Counted from the first letter of the stretch, positions 1-8,900 are shown. The stretch is 64,000 nucleotides of DNA from Clostridium sp. Marseille-P2415 (GCF_900155545.1 NZ_LT732525.1:669260-733259); one strand, 5' to 3'. Notes: a model not told the origin generated them from the sequence alone. Numbers and translations: made by a program.

Positions 1-2
1 CC

Positions 3-233
3 AATTCCAATAAGAAATACAAAGAACAGATCCGTATTTCCAAAGAAGTTCTGCACAGCCGGAAGCACGCAGCCGAAGTCCGGACTCTGGTAAAGGGCCT
101 GATGATTGAAAGCTACATCGAACCTGGCTGCCAGAAGGTAAGCGAGCACTGCTACGGGAAATCCATCACCGATCCATGTCTGGGATGGGAGGATTCCGAA
201 CGTCTTATTTATGAAATCGCTGAAAACGCATAA
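3..233 (+). CDS. DAHP synthase (class I AroF/G/H-like), C-terminal fragment
   Basis: Only the last 76 codons are present; the gene starts outside the window. The frame holds GLMIESYIEPG followed by YGKSITDPCLGWED, which match the conserved C-terminus of the E. coli AroF/AroG/AroH type of 3-deoxy-7-phosphoheptulonate synthase (known family: VYGKSITDACIGW). The enzyme condenses phosphoenolpyruvate with erythrose 4-phosphate, the first step of aromatic amino acid synthesis in the cytosol. The feedback-regulation type cannot be judged because the N-terminus is missing. A hairpin follows 13 bp after the stop. The family call is firm; the paralogue is not. Confidence 0.85.
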   Translation, partial: NSNKKYKEQIRISKEVLHSRKHAAEVRTLVKGLMIESYIEPGCQKVSEHCYGKSITDPCLGWEDSERLIYEIAENA

Positions 234-246
234 AAAATGCTTTTTA

Positions 247-282
247 AACCGGAGGAAACACGCTTTGCGAGTTTCTCCGGTT
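247..282. terminator. Hairpin after DAHP synthase gene
   Basis: AACCGGAGGAAAC pairs with GTTTCTCCGGTT around a short GC-rich loop, just after the stop codon at 231-233. No clear T-run follows on the + strand, so it is either a weak terminator or an mRNA-stabilising hairpin. Confidence 0.4.
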
Positions 283-497
283 ATGGCTGCAGGCCCAAAA
301 GATAATCCGTGTTCCGGGCAGTCTGCGGCGATATTAAAATTTTCCTGAATATTTTTCTTGGTTCTCCTCTATATCTATTTATAAGTACTCTGCTGCATTT
401 TTTAGTTTTTCACTATTAATACCACTAAAACCCTCATGTAATTACAGGCATGTTCTCACCGGGGTTACTCCGGCCATCAGGAAAAGGAGGCATGGGT

Positions 498-743
498 ATG
501 CGGACAATCGAAGTCGATATCCAGCTGCGTTGTACCCCAATTCCACTCGCACTTTTAATCAACACCGCCAATGCCTTCGACTGCGATATCTATATCGATT
601 ACGGTATAACAAAAGTAAATGTCAAGGACTACGACGAGATGAAAAAAGGGCTTAACACGCAGAATCGGAATCTACAATTTTATTTCGACGGCATTGACGA
701 GCAGGCCGCCGAGGGACGGATCGGAATGCTGTTTCAACCGTGA
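498..743 (+). CDS. HPr-like protein lacking the active-site histidine
   Basis: An 81-residue protein. The start at 498 is chosen because AAAAGGAGG lies 7 bases upstream; the in-frame ATG at 492 is too close to it. Length and the middle segment (DCDIYIDYGITKVNVKD, then FYFDGIDEQAA) resemble phosphocarrier HPr, where the equivalent is D-IYLEY-KKVNAKS and DGEDEE-A. The HPr phosphorylation site GLHARPA (His15) is replaced here by CTPIPLALL, so no phosphotransferase role is expected. It lies alone between DAHP synthase and the convergent uppP operon, with a shared terminator at 779-823. The HPr fold is inferred from pattern only; function is unknown. Confidence 0.7.
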   Translation: MRTIEVDIQLRCTPIPLALLINTANAFDCDIYIDYGITKVNVKDYDEMKKGLNTQNRNLQFYFDGIDEQAAEGRIGMLFQP

Positions 744-778
744 GCCGTCAGAAAGGAACCTTTATGACTTATCATCCA

Positions 779-823
779 AAAGAGAGTTGATCTCAGCAGA
801 CTGCTGATGATCAACTCTCTTTT
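779..823. terminator. Bidirectional intrinsic terminator
   Basis: AAAGAGAGTTGATC (779-792) pairs with GATCAACTCTCTTT (808-821), with an inner CAGC/GCTG extension. A T-run follows on the + strand and an A-run precedes it, so it serves both the HPr-like gene and the leftward uppP operon. Confidence 0.85.
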
Positions 824-825
824 TC

Positions 826-1659
826 CTAACCAAGGATTGCCGTAATGCCAAAATACAATAGAACCACCGCTCCCAGAACGATCCTGTAATACCCAAAGAA
901 TTTAAAATCATGCTGTCTGATATATCCCATCAAAAACTTAATGGCATAAACAGAAACAACAAAGGCGATCACCATTCCTAATACCAGATAGAAAATCTGG
1001 GGGCCGGTGAAATTCATGCCGTATTTCACAATCTTTAAGAGGCTGGCACCGAACATGACCGGAATTCCCAGGAAAAAGGAAAACTCTGCCGAAGCGGCCC
1101 GGGAGCAGCCTAAGATCATGGCGCCCAGAATGGTGGAGCCGGACCGTGACGTACCGGGAATCAGTGACAAAAGCTGGAACAGACCGATCGAAAGGGCTGT
1201 CTGATAGGAAATATCCCCTACCTTCTGCACGTCAAAATTCCGGTACTGGTTCCGGTTCTCGATGACCAGAAACAGCACGCCATAGATAATCAGGGTCGCT
1301 GCCACCACATACCCGTTCATCAGATACTTGTCAAGGATGTCATCCACCAGTAATCCAATCACAGCCGCGGGAATACAGGCCAGGACGATCTTGGACCACA
1401 ATACCATGGTTGCTTTCTTCTGTGCCGGCTTTTTCCCGGTTGAAAACGGGTTCAGTTTGTCAAAATACAGTACGACCACTGCCAGGATCGCTCCCAGCTG
1501 GATTACTACCAAAAACATATTTTTAAAGTCAGACGGCTGGTTTAGATGTATGATCTCATCCACCAGGATCATATGTCCTGTGCTGCTGATGGGCAGCCAT
1601 TCCGTAAAGCCTTCCACGATTCCCAGAACAACTACTTTTAAAATTTCAATTATATTCAT
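826..1659 (-). CDS. uppP: Undecaprenyl-diphosphatase UppP (BacA)
   Basis: A 277-residue integral membrane protein that removes one phosphate from undecaprenyl pyrophosphate, recycling the lipid carrier for peptidoglycan; overproduction gives bacitracin resistance in known members. Both family motifs are present: [14 protein letters not shown] (residues 16-29) and PGTSRSGST near residue 170. Length matches the family (about 270). It is the last gene of a leftward run hisH-hisF-ung-uppP, 18 bp after ung, and ends at the terminator at 779-823. The link to histidine and DNA repair genes appears to be transcriptional only. Confidence 0.95.
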   Translation of the reverse strand: MNIIEILKVVVLGIVEGFTEWLPISSTGHMILVDEIIHLNQPSDFKNMFLVVIQLGAILAVVVLYFDKLNPFSTGKKPAQKKATMVLWSKIVLACIPAAVIGLLVDDILDKYLMNGYVVAATLIIYGVLFLVIENRNQYRNFDVQKVGDISYQTALSIGLFQLLSLIPGTSRSGSTILGAMILGCSRAASAEFSFFLGIPVMFGASLLKIVKYGMNFTGPQIFYLVLGMVIAFVVSVYAIKFLMGYIRQHDFKFFGYYRIVLGAVVLLYFGITAILG

Positions 1660-1677
1660 TCCATTTCCCCTATCTCT

Positions 1678-2352
1678 TTAAATATTTTCAATCTGCCAGT
1701 CAATGGGTTTTAACCCGCCCGCCTCTAAAAAGGCGTTGGTCCTGCTGAAGTGCTTACAGCCAAAGAATCCCCGGTATGCGGAAAGCGGACTCGGATGGGG
1801 CGCTTCCAGGATCAGATGCTTTGGATTTGTGAGCATCCCCTTCTTATTCTGGGCCGGACGGCCCCATAAGAGGAATACCATAGGCCGGTCCTGCCCGTTA
1901 AGGATCTGAATGGCCGCATCCGTAAACTGCTCCCAGCCGATCCCCTGATGGGAATTCGCTGCATGGGCCCGCACCGTAAGAACCGTGTTAAGAAGCATGA
2001 CCCCCTGATCCGACCATTTTTTCAAATACCCGTTATTCGGTATCTCACAGCCTAAATCATCCCGAAGCTCCTGATAAATATTCACAAGCGACGGCGGTAT
2101 CTCCACATCAGGCTTTACGGAAAAGCACAGCCCGTGTGCCTGCCCGTAATTATGGTAGGGGTCCTGCCCCAAAATCACCACCTTTACGTTCGAAAGAGGC
2201 GTGAATTGAAATGCATTAAAGATATCATCCGGATCCGGAAAGACCTGTCTGGTTTCATATTCATGCTTCACCTTCTGATAAAGTTCCCTGTAATATGGCT
2301 TTTTAAATTCCCCGCTTAAGGGGCTCAGCCAGTCGTTATCAATTGCTCCCAT
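1678..2352 (-). CDS. ung: Uracil-DNA glycosylase (family 1)
   Basis: A 224-residue enzyme that excises uracil from DNA, starting base excision repair. It has the water-activating motif GQDPYHNYGQAHG (residues 62-74, Asp64 and Tyr66) and the C-terminal HPSPLSAYRGFFG loop containing the catalytic His. The length equals typical bacterial Ung. RBS GGAG lies just upstream of the ATG. It lies between hisF (39 bp upstream) and uppP on the same strand and is probably co-transcribed with them. Confidence 0.96.
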   Translation of the reverse strand: MGAIDNDWLSPLSGEFKKPYYRELYQKVKHEYETRQVFPDPDDIFNAFQFTPLSNVKVVILGQDPYHNYGQAHGLCFSVKPDVEIPPSLVNIYQELRDDLGCEIPNNGYLKKWSDQGVMLLNTVLTVRAHAANSHQGIGWEQFTDAAIQILNGQDRPMVFLLWGRPAQNKKGMLTNPKHLILEAPHPSPLSAYRGFFGCKHFSRTNAFLEAGGLKPIDWQIENI

Positions 2353-2391
2353 TTTTTTCTCCTTTGTATATCCATGGGGAAATCCCCATCT

Positions 2392-3153
2392 TTAAATCCT
2401 TACCGGTACTCCCATATTGCTTAAATACCGTTTTAATTCCGTAATCTCCAATTCTCTGTAATGAAACAGGGATGCCGCCAGAGCCGCATCCGCCTTTCCT
2501 TCTGTCAGGGCATGATGAAAATGCTCCATGGTTCCGGCACCTCCGGAAGCGATCACCGGAACCGAAACATGCTCCGCTATGACACGGTTCAGCCCGTTAT
2601 CGTATCCGGCCTTTGTTCCGTCGCAGTCCATGCTGGTAAGCAGTATCTCCCCTGCCCCCAGGCGGTCTGCCTCCATGGCCCATTCCACCGCATCCAGTCC
2701 GGTATCAATGCGTCCGCCGTTCTTAAATACGTTCCAGCCGCTTCCATCCGGTCTCCTCCTGGCATCAATGGCAACTACCACGCACTGGCGCCCGAACTTA
2801 TCCGCCGCATCGGAAATCAGCCGGGGCGTATTGATGGCAGAGGAGTTAATGGATATCTTATCCGCTCCTTCCCGCAAGAGCATCCGGAAATCGTCCACCG
2901 TACGGATCCCGCCGCCCACGGTAAACGGGATAAACACCTTTTCCGCCACCCGGCGCACCATATCCACCACCGTATTCCGGTTATCGGAGGACGCGGTTAT
3001 ATCAAGAAACACCAGCTCGTCGGCACCTGCCCTGTCATAGGCCGCAGCGATCTCCACCGGGTCCCCGGCATCCTTTAAATTCACAAAATTTACACCCTTT
3101 ACCACCCTTCCGCCCAGTACATCCAGGCATGGGATAATTCTCTTCGTAAGCAT
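2392..3153 (-). CDS. hisF: Imidazole glycerol phosphate synthase, cyclase subunit HisF
   Basis: A 253-residue (beta/alpha)8 barrel that uses ammonia from HisH to turn PRFAR into imidazole glycerol phosphate and AICAR. Catalytic Asp11 is in [12 protein letters not shown], and the second Asp (about 130) is in VVAIDARR. The phosphate-binding loops GGGIRT and ASGGAG are present. The RBS is GGAGGTG. It lies 11 bp downstream of hisH, its obligate partner. No other his genes are in the window, so this pair is separated from the rest of the pathway or lies at one end of a split his set. Confidence 0.97.
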   Translation of the reverse strand: MLTKRIIPCLDVLGGRVVKGVNFVNLKDAGDPVEIAAAYDRAGADELVFLDITASSDNRNTVVDMVRRVAEKVFIPFTVGGGIRTVDDFRMLLREGADKISINSSAINTPRLISDAADKFGRQCVVVAIDARRRPDGSGWNVFKNGGRIDTGLDAVEWAMEADRLGAGEILLTSMDCDGTKAGYDNGLNRVIAEHVSVPVIASGGAGTMEHFHHALTEGKADAALAASLFHYRELEITELKRYLSNMGVPVRI

Positions 3154-3164
3154 CCGGCACCTCC

Positions 3165-3782
3165 TTAAGCCAGTTCAATGAAATTTCTCAATATCTTTAA
3201 GCCCGTATCACTGCTCTTCTCCGGATGGAACTGGCAGGCAAAAAGATTTCCCCGCTCCACAGAAGCGCCGAATCTGACACCATAATCCGCAGATGCGGCC
3301 ACATCGGATTCCTCGCCGGCCTCTAAATAATATGAATGGACAAAATACACATATGCCCCTGATCCTATCCCTTTAAAAAGTTTTGCACCAGGCTTTATGT
3401 CCAGGCAGTTCCAGCCCATATGGGGGACTTTAAGCCCCGGCGTATCCGGGAATTTCACAATTTTCCCCGGAAGCAGGGAAAGGCCCTTAACGCCCCGGCA
3501 CTCTTCACTGCTTTCAAAGAAAAGCTGAAGTCCCAGACATATCCCCAGAAAGGGCGTTCCCTGATCTGCCACCTGACGGATCACATCCACCAGTCCATAT
3601 TGACGGAGCTTTTCCATGGCATCGCCAAAGGACCCGACTCCCGGCAGGATCACCTTATCCGCAGAAAGAATGGTTTCCTTCTCCCGGCTCACCACCGGCT
3701 TTTCCCCCAATGCGGTCAGAGCCTTCTCCACACTCTTCAAGTTACCAGCATCATAGTCAATGATCGCTATCACGTCCGTCAC
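3165..3782 (-). CDS. hisH: Imidazole glycerol phosphate synthase, glutamine amidotransferase subunit HisH
   Basis: A 205-residue class I glutamine amidotransferase supplying ammonia to HisF. The triad is visible: the Cys in [12 protein letters not shown] (about residue 82), and His and Glu in CQFHPEKSS near residue 185. The N-terminus [14 protein letters not shown] is typical of HisH. The RBS is AGAGGTGACG. It is the first gene of the leftward run into hisF, ung and uppP, and a promoter is visible at 3804-3832. Confidence 0.97.
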   Translation of the reverse strand: MTDVIAIIDYDAGNLKSVEKALTALGEKPVVSREKETILSADKVILPGVGSFGDAMEKLRQYGLVDVIRQVADQGTPFLGICLGLQLFFESSEECRGVKGLSLLPGKIVKFPDTPGLKVPHMGWNCLDIKPGAKLFKGIGSGAYVYFVHSYYLEAGEESDVAASADYGVRFGASVERGNLFACQFHPEKSSDTGLKILRNFIELA

Positions 3783-3803
3783 CTCTTTACGCCTTTTTTC
3801 AAC

Positions 3804-3832
3804 ATTTTAACACAGGACAGGTCAATGTACAA
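3804..3832 (-). promoter_or_regulatory. Sigma-A type promoter for hisH-hisF-ung-uppP
   Basis: Read on the minus strand: TTGTAC, 17 bases, TAAAAT, about 20 bases before the hisH start. This is a position and consensus match only. Confidence 0.5.
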
Positions 3833-3844
3833 CGCAAAATATTC

Positions 3845-4462
3845 CTACAAAAAGCGAAAGAATTCCACAGAATTTTCTGAAACAGAATCTGCTTTTCCCT
3901 TAATGCCTTCCGGTAACTGTGCAAATTTCCCATGTATCCGGTACATTCTGGCTTTCTTGTTCACAGTTACGGTTTTCTCAAATGGCCAGCGGATGACCGT
4001 GGGAGTCGGAAACCCTGCCCCCAGTTCCAGGATCAGCAGCTTTTTATTAAGGGTTCCGGCCAGCCAGCCGGTATATTCGTTCCACTGGGGAAGATAGCCC
4101 TCTTCAATGTAATCGTCCGCCTCTATGGTATTCCCTGTAAGAGGCGCTTTGCAATGAGGACAGATATCATCCGGAATCTCTCCCGGCTCCCAGATATCCC
4201 TGGTGCAGGATTTGGAACACTGCCTCCAGGTCACATTCCCGCAGGGAGCCGTGATCCGCCTCTGATCCAGAGAAGACTTCCGGATTTCCCCATCGGTAAC
4301 AGTTGTGACAATAAAAAAATCCTTCTCCTTGATAAGTCCGTTCATCTTTTCATAAAGGCTCCTGATATCCGGTACCCCTTCTGCCCTCCATTCCTCGCCG
4401 ATTCCGATCAAAAGCTTCTCACAAGCTGTTATTTCTTCTAAAATCTGTTCATTTCCAACCAT
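3845..4462 (-). CDS. Reduced Sir2-like (sirtuin-fold) protein
   Basis: 205 residues from the ATG at 4462, chosen because AAAAGGTGG lies about 7 bases upstream; a longer start at 4498 is possible. The middle contains FFIVTTVTDG, then QCSKSC and CPHCKAPL, then LLILELGAGFPTPTVIRWPF. In Firmicute Sir2-family proteins the equivalents are FV-TTNVDG, the QCSKPC...CPVCG zinc-binding Cys pairs and LLELGVGFNTPGIIKYPF. The N-terminal GAG-S NAD-binding start and the catalytic His region are not recognisable, and the protein is shorter than typical members (about 280). I infer a diverged sirtuin that may lack deacetylase activity. Confidence 0.6.
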   Translation of the reverse strand: MVGNEQILEEITACEKLLIGIGEEWRAEGVPDIRSLYEKMNGLIKEKDFFIVTTVTDGEIRKSSLDQRRITAPCGNVTWRQCSKSCTRDIWEPGEIPDDICPHCKAPLTGNTIEADDYIEEGYLPQWNEYTGWLAGTLNKKLLILELGAGFPTPTVIRWPFEKTVTVNKKARMYRIHGKFAQLPEGIKGKADSVSENSVEFFRFL

Positions 4463-4612
4463 TTTCATCCACCTTTTCATCAAACAATACCTGTCCATTA
4501 TACATCAGGAGGTATTTTAAGAAAAGATGGAAATTCTGTTCTTGCGGCACTCCATATATTTATGCTATACTTATCCATGCATTCTAATAATGAAAAAGGA
4601 AGTCAGCAGACC

Positions 4613-5044
4613 ATGAATAAATTTAAAAGGCTCTCTCCCTTTTGGGGAGCCTGTGCAGCTATCGCAGTCCTGGCACTGCTGTTAGTGATATATTCCCTAA
4701 CAAAACCGGTCCCCATGGCAGGAACAAAAAATATTTCCATTGATATGGTATATGAAAACGGAGTCCGGGACCATTACCAGATAACCACCGAAGCACAGTA
4801 TCTGCTAGAAGCTCTGAAATCCATACCGGATCTTGAAATAGACGGAACCACGTCAGAGGAATCGGGTCTCATGGTCATCACCATAAACGGCAAACGGGCG
4901 GATTACCAGAAGGACGGCGCTTACTGGGCTATTCTCTGCGACGGAGACCCCTGCAGCTACGGAGTCAGCAAGCAGGCCATCAAGGATGGGGAAAGCTACA
5001 CCTTCCAGTATACGAAAGCCGTCAAAGAAAGCAGGAAATCATGA
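4613..5044 (+). CDS. DUF4430 lipid/membrane-anchored binding protein
   Basis: 143 residues from the ATG at 4613, which follows AAAAGGAAG; in-frame ATGs upstream (4577) lack an RBS. Residues about 9-28 form one hydrophobic segment, an N-terminal anchor placing the rest outside the cell. The C-terminus DGAYWAILCDGDPCSYG...DGESYTFQY fits DUF4430, a domain related to the transcobalamin-like binding fold. The stop overlaps the next start by 4 bp (ATGA), so it is translationally coupled to the ECF S component. A ligand-capture partner for that transporter is likely; the ligand is unknown. Confidence 0.75.
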   Translation: MNKFKRLSPFWGACAAIAVLALLLVIYSLTKPVPMAGTKNISIDMVYENGVRDHYQITTEAQYLLEALKSIPDLEIDGTTSEESGLMVITINGKRADYQKDGAYWAILCDGDPCSYGVSKQAIKDGESYTFQYTKAVKESRKS

Positions 5045-5562
5045 AAGACCGTCCCCGTTTAACCACCGGAGAGCTGGTGTCGGACGCACTGCTGTCGGCC
5101 CTTTTGTTTGTAAGCCAGGTCAGTCTGTCCTGGCTTTCCAATGTGGAACTGGTATCCCTGCTGCTAATTTTATACACCCTTGTATTCCGCAGACACGTAT
5201 GGTTCATCCTATACGTGTTTGTTGTATTGGAAGGATTGGTCTACGGCTTCGGTCTTTGGTGGTTTTCTTACCTTTATGTATGGGCCGTTCTTCCTGCATC
5301 CATATTCCTGATCTACAAAAACAGGATTCCGGGGCCCTTTGGCATATCCCTGCTTTCCGGCATATTCGGAATGCTGTTCGGATTATTCTGCACCATCTCC
5401 TACCTAATCACCGGAGGACCCGGCGCAGCCCTCACCTGGTGGACAGCAGGGATTCCTTATGACATCGTCCACGGGATCAGCAATTTTATACTGTCCCTCA
5501 TTCTGTTTCAGCCGCTGTACCGGCTGCTCACCTCATTGAAACGGGGTCAATTGAAACGATAA
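5041..5562 (+). CDS. ECF transporter S component (substrate-binding membrane subunit)
   Basis: A 173-residue, strongly hydrophobic protein with five to six predicted membrane segments, of the size and style of ECF S components. It would bind a vitamin-like substrate and use shared ECF A/A'/T subunits, which are not encoded here, so it would be a group II system. It is coupled to the DUF4430 gene by a 4 bp overlap. The substrate is unassigned; a cobalamin precursor or another cofactor is possible but is inference from the DUF4430 link. Confidence 0.65.
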   Translation: MKDRPRLTTGELVSDALLSALLFVSQVSLSWLSNVELVSLLLILYTLVFRRHVWFILYVFVVLEGLVYGFGLWWFSYLYVWAVLPASIFLIYKNRIPGPFGISLLSGIFGMLFGLFCTISYLITGGPGAALTWWTAGIPYDIVHGISNFILSLILFQPLYRLLTSLKRGQLKR

Positions 5563-5577
5563 AGGAGTAAAACGCTT

Positions 5578-6783
5578 ATGGAACAGGCAACTGTAAGAAT
5601 CAAAAAAGGAGAAGGCCGCTCTCTGAAAGCCGGCGGCATGTGGATCTATGACAATGAAATCGATACGGTTACCGGGGATTTTGCCAATGGAGATTTGGTA
5701 TCCGTAGAGGACTTTGACGGCTATTTCCTGGGTCACGGCTTCATCAATACCAATTCAAAGATAACCGTCCGCATCTTATCCCGAAAAAAAGACAGCAAAA
5801 TAAATGATGACTTTATTGAAATGCGGGTCCGCAATGTCTGGGAATACCGCAAAGCCACCGTGGATACGGAGAGCTGCCGCCTCATCTTCGGAGAAGCAGA
5901 CTTCCTTCCCGGCATCGTGGTGGACAAGTTCTCCGACGTACTGGTCGTAGAATCCCTGGCCCTTGGCATTGACCGCTTAAAACCCACGATCCTGGAAAAA
6001 CTAAAAAAAGTCCTGGAAGAGGACGGCATTACGATACGGGGGATTTACGAACGCAGCGATGCCAAGGTCCGCCTCCAGGAAGGGCTGGAACGTTACAAAG
6101 GCTTTATCGGCGAGCCCTTTGACACGAAGGTAGAAATCATGGAAAACGGGGTCAAATACTTAGTCGACGTCCAGGATGGCCAGAAAACCGGATTTTTCCT
6201 CGACCAGAAATACAACCGTCTTGCCATTCAGCGCTTATGCAAAGACAAGCGGGTCTTAGACTGCTTCACCCACACCGGATCCTTTGCCTTAAACGCAGGA
6301 ATCGCCGGAGCAAGGGAAGTTCTTGGCGTGGATGCCTCGGAGCTTGGTGTTGCCCAGGCAAGAGAAAATGCCGAGCTTAACGGCCTGTCCGGCCTGGTAA
6401 CCTTCCAGTGTGCCGATGTCTTCGAACTCCTGCCGGAGTTAGAGAAAAACGGCGAAAAATTCGATGTGGTGATCCTGGATCCGCCGGCCTTCACCAAATC
6501 CAGGAACTCCGTAAAAAACGCTGTAAAAGGCTACCGTGAGATCAACCTCCGGGGCATGAAGCTGGTCAGGGACGGCGGCTATCTTGCCACCTGCTCCTGC
6601 TCCCACTTCATGACTCCCGAACTCTTTACCAAAACCATCCGGGAAGCCGCCGGAAACGTCCACAAACGCCTCCGCCAGGTAGAATACCGGACCCAGGCCG
6701 CAGACCACCCCATTTTATGGTCCGGAGAAGATACCTCTTATTATTTAAAATTCTACATCTTCCAGGTTTGCGATGAGAAATAG
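5578..6783 (+). CDS. Class I SAM-dependent rRNA methyltransferase (RlmI-like)
   Basis: 401 residues. The N-terminal 75 or so form a PUA-like RNA-binding region (KKGEGRSLKAGGMWIYDNEI). The C-terminal half is a Rossmann methyltransferase: VLDCFTHTGSFALNAG is the SAM-binding motif I, VILDPPAFTK is the catalytic motif IV and ATCSCSHFM the final motif. This is the RlmI (23S rRNA m5C1962) architecture and length. It starts 15 bp after the ECF gene and is followed by a terminator. The exact target base is inferred from the family. Confidence 0.9.
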   Translation: MEQATVRIKKGEGRSLKAGGMWIYDNEIDTVTGDFANGDLVSVEDFDGYFLGHGFINTNSKITVRILSRKKDSKINDDFIEMRVRNVWEYRKATVDTESCRLIFGEADFLPGIVVDKFSDVLVVESLALGIDRLKPTILEKLKKVLEEDGITIRGIYERSDAKVRLQEGLERYKGFIGEPFDTKVEIMENGVKYLVDVQDGQKTGFFLDQKYNRLAIQRLCKDKRVLDCFTHTGSFALNAGIAGAREVLGVDASELGVAQARENAELNGLSGLVTFQCADVFELLPELEKNGEKFDVVILDPPAFTKSRNSVKNAVKGYREINLRGMKLVRDGGYLATCSCSHFMTPELFTKTIREAAGNVHKRLRQVEYRTQAADHPILWSGEDTSYYLKFYIFQVCDEK

Positions 6784-6806
6784 ATAAAAACCCGCGGTTC
6801 CTTTAC

Positions 6807-6846
6807 GCTGGCTCAGTACATGCTATTGAGCCAGCTTTTATTTTTT
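6807..6846 (+). terminator. Intrinsic terminator after the methyltransferase
   Basis: GCTGGCTCA (6807-6815) pairs with TGAGCCAGC (6827-6835), followed by TTTTATTTTTT. Confidence 0.9.
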
Positions 6847-7126
6847 AGCCGAAGCTGCTGCAACGCTCTGGGAATCTGGGCAAAATGATCTTTAATAGTA
6901 TTTTTATAATTAAATATTTCTAAAAAGCAAAAATCATTACAACAAATCATTATATTTTCGATATTTTATCAAAATGTAACTTGACGTTTGAAATTAAATC
7001 ACATATAGTAAACTCTAGGACGGTTAGCTTCCAATTACTTTTACCAACCGCTGCCGGCCAAATTCACCATTACAGCATTTCAACGCTTTACGCGATGTTA
7101 AAAATAGAGAGGTGTGTGGAACATAT
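6847..7126 (+). other. Gene-free stretch with leader of the lyase-like gene
   Basis: AT-rich DNA with no credible ORF. It begins with GCCGAAGCTGCTGC, a near-copy of the sequence after the next terminator (about 8908-8925). A promoter is at 6981-7009, leaving a 5' UTR of about 110 bases before the ATG at 7127. The UTR contains GC-rich segments but I recognise no riboswitch. Confidence 0.5.
6981..7009 (+). promoter_or_regulatory. Sigma-A promoter of the alginate-lyase-like gene
   Basis: TTGACG, 17 bases, TATAGT. The near-consensus boxes with ideal spacing are the only candidate upstream of 7127. Confidence 0.7.
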
Positions 7127-8761
7127 ATGAGAAAAATAATTAAAAAAGCAGTGGCCTTTGTAACGGCGGTTGTTTTGGCATCAACCGGCAGTTTCATGAG
7201 CAGTTCAGCAATTGCCTTAGCAGAAACAGGAAAACGGACATTTATACATCCGGGTATGCTGCATACTGATGAATCCTTTGAGGCTATGAATGAAGCAATA
7301 AACAATAAACTTTATCCTAATTACGATACATGGAATGCGCTTAAAAGCAATGGATTTTCAGCTTCAGACTGGCAGCCCAGGGAAGTTGAGACTATTATAA
7401 GGGACAACAGCGGTTCAAATTGCTCCGCTTTTTATATTGATCTGAGACGTGCATATCAAAATGCTTTAATCTGGAAGCTAAGCGGAAGTAAGGCAAACGG
7501 TGAGGCCGCATGCAGGATCCTTAACGCGTGGTCAGCAAAAACCACAAATATCACCGGCAATGCAGACCGGTATCTTGCTGCAGGAATCTACGGCTACCAG
7601 CTGGCTAATGTCGCAGAGATTATGCGTGACCATCCGGACTTTAACAAAAGTTCAATGGACACTCTGCTTCTAAATGTTTTTTATCCGAAGAACAACGAAT
7701 TCTTAACAAAGCACAACGACGCTCATATTGGTAATTACTGGGCAAACTGGGATCTGTGCAATATTGCCTCCATGATTTCCATCGGTATCTTCACAGACCG
7801 GGAGGACATCTACAATCAGGCAGTGGACTACTTTAAAACCGGACTTGGAAACGGTTCCATATACAATTGTATTCCATTTGTATATGATGACGGGACTGCC
7901 CAATGGCAGGAATCAGGCAGGGATCAGGGACACACCACACTTGGCATCAGCTTATATGGCTCCATTTGCGAAATGGCCTGGAACCAGGGAGATGATCTCT
8001 ACAGCCTGTCAGACAACCGTTTCTTAAAGGCCGCGGAATACGTCGCAAAGTATAATAACATGGAAGAAGTTCAATATACTCCTTATGAATGGTTAAAAGG
8101 CCAAAAGGGTAATTCAGACTGGATGAACTCCATAAGCGCCGACTCAAGAGGCTCCATTAGACCTGTTTACTCTTTGATTTATAATCATTATGTAAAAAGA
8201 ATGGGACTGCCGGCTCCCAATATTGAAAAAGTGCTGAACGGAAGGCTGGAAAAGGAACAGAGCAATGGAGATGAACTTGGCTGGCAGTCCCTTACCTTTG
8301 CCAATACCGGGAAAGCTACTGAGCGAAAATATATTAAGGGAGACTTTGCAGACGGAAAATACCGGATTGTTTCAGTTTTAACAGGGAAATCACTTGTTGT
8401 TAATTCCAACGGTGAACTAGCATCTGCGGATAAAGGTACAAAGAACGAAGAGATATGGAGACTTGAAAATACCGGAGACGGAGAATACATAGTAATCAAT
8501 CAGGTGACCAATAAAGCAATTCAGATTTCAAAAGATTATTATACCAAAGGCTCTGTGGCTGAAACAGGAGAAAATACCAGTGCTCTTAATCAAAAGTTTG
8601 CTTTTATAAAAAACAGCACGGGCGATTACAGGATTATATCATCTGCCAGCGACTATTCCTTATGTCTCAGTGGAGCCGGACAAACGGATAATACACCGGT
8701 GATACAGTGGAGATATCTGAGCCAAAAGGAACAACGGTGGATCTTGGAAAAAGTTCAATGA
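7127..8761 (+). CDS. Secreted alginate-lyase-like protein with C-terminal ricin-type lectin domain
   Basis: 544 residues from the ATG at 7127; a GTG at 7112 in frame would put five extra residues before the signal peptide. Residues 1 to about 32 are a classic signal peptide (KK, hydrophobic core, ALA-ETG). The next segment, FIHPGMLHTDESFEAM, and the alpha-helical body (about 35-370) fit the alginate lyase family (PF05426 type, alpha/alpha barrel), with HIGNYWANWD and a conserved Asn/His/Trp-rich active-site style. Residues about 400-544 hold beta-trefoil repeats (YRIVSVLTGKSL, EYIVINQVTNKAIQI, Q-W) typical of RICIN domains. It is probably secreted and binds and cleaves or recognises a uronate polymer. 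It stands alone between two terminators. Confidence 0.75.
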   Translation: MRKIIKKAVAFVTAVVLASTGSFMSSSAIALAETGKRTFIHPGMLHTDESFEAMNEAINNKLYPNYDTWNALKSNGFSASDWQPREVETIIRDNSGSNCSAFYIDLRRAYQNALIWKLSGSKANGEAACRILNAWSAKTTNITGNADRYLAAGIYGYQLANVAEIMRDHPDFNKSSMDTLLLNVFYPKNNEFLTKHNDAHIGNYWANWDLCNIASMISIGIFTDREDIYNQAVDYFKTGLGNGSIYNCIPFVYDDGTAQWQESGRDQGHTTLGISLYGSICEMAWNQGDDLYSLSDNRFLKAAEYVAKYNNMEEVQYTPYEWLKGQKGNSDWMNSISADSRGSIRPVYSLIYNHYVKRMGLPAPNIEKVLNGRLEKEQSNGDELGWQSLTFANTGKATERKYIKGDFADGKYRIVSVLTGKSLVVNSNGELASADKGTKNEEIWRLENTGDGEYIVINQVTNKAIQISKDYYTKGSVAETGENTSALNQKFAFIKNSTGDYRIISSASDYSLCLSGAGQTDNTPVIQWRYLSQKEQRWILEKVQ

Positions 8762-8900
8762 TCTAACGTGGCTGAAGCTGCAAAGCCGAAAATACAGAAA
8801 TAAAATATACAGATACTACAGCCGGGGAGATAATAAGAGCCGCTGGCAGAGTATCCTGGCGTTTGTGTAAAGGGCTGCCGCACTAGTGCGACAGCCTCTT
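8762..8900 (+). other. Short non-coding stretch after the lyase-like gene
   Basis: No ORF or RNA gene is recognisable. It ends in the terminator at 8872-8908. Confidence 0.4.

Noticed and set aside
2461-3078. 205-codon + strand ORF opposite hisF
   Set aside because: Antisense shadow of hisF with no RBS and no family pattern.
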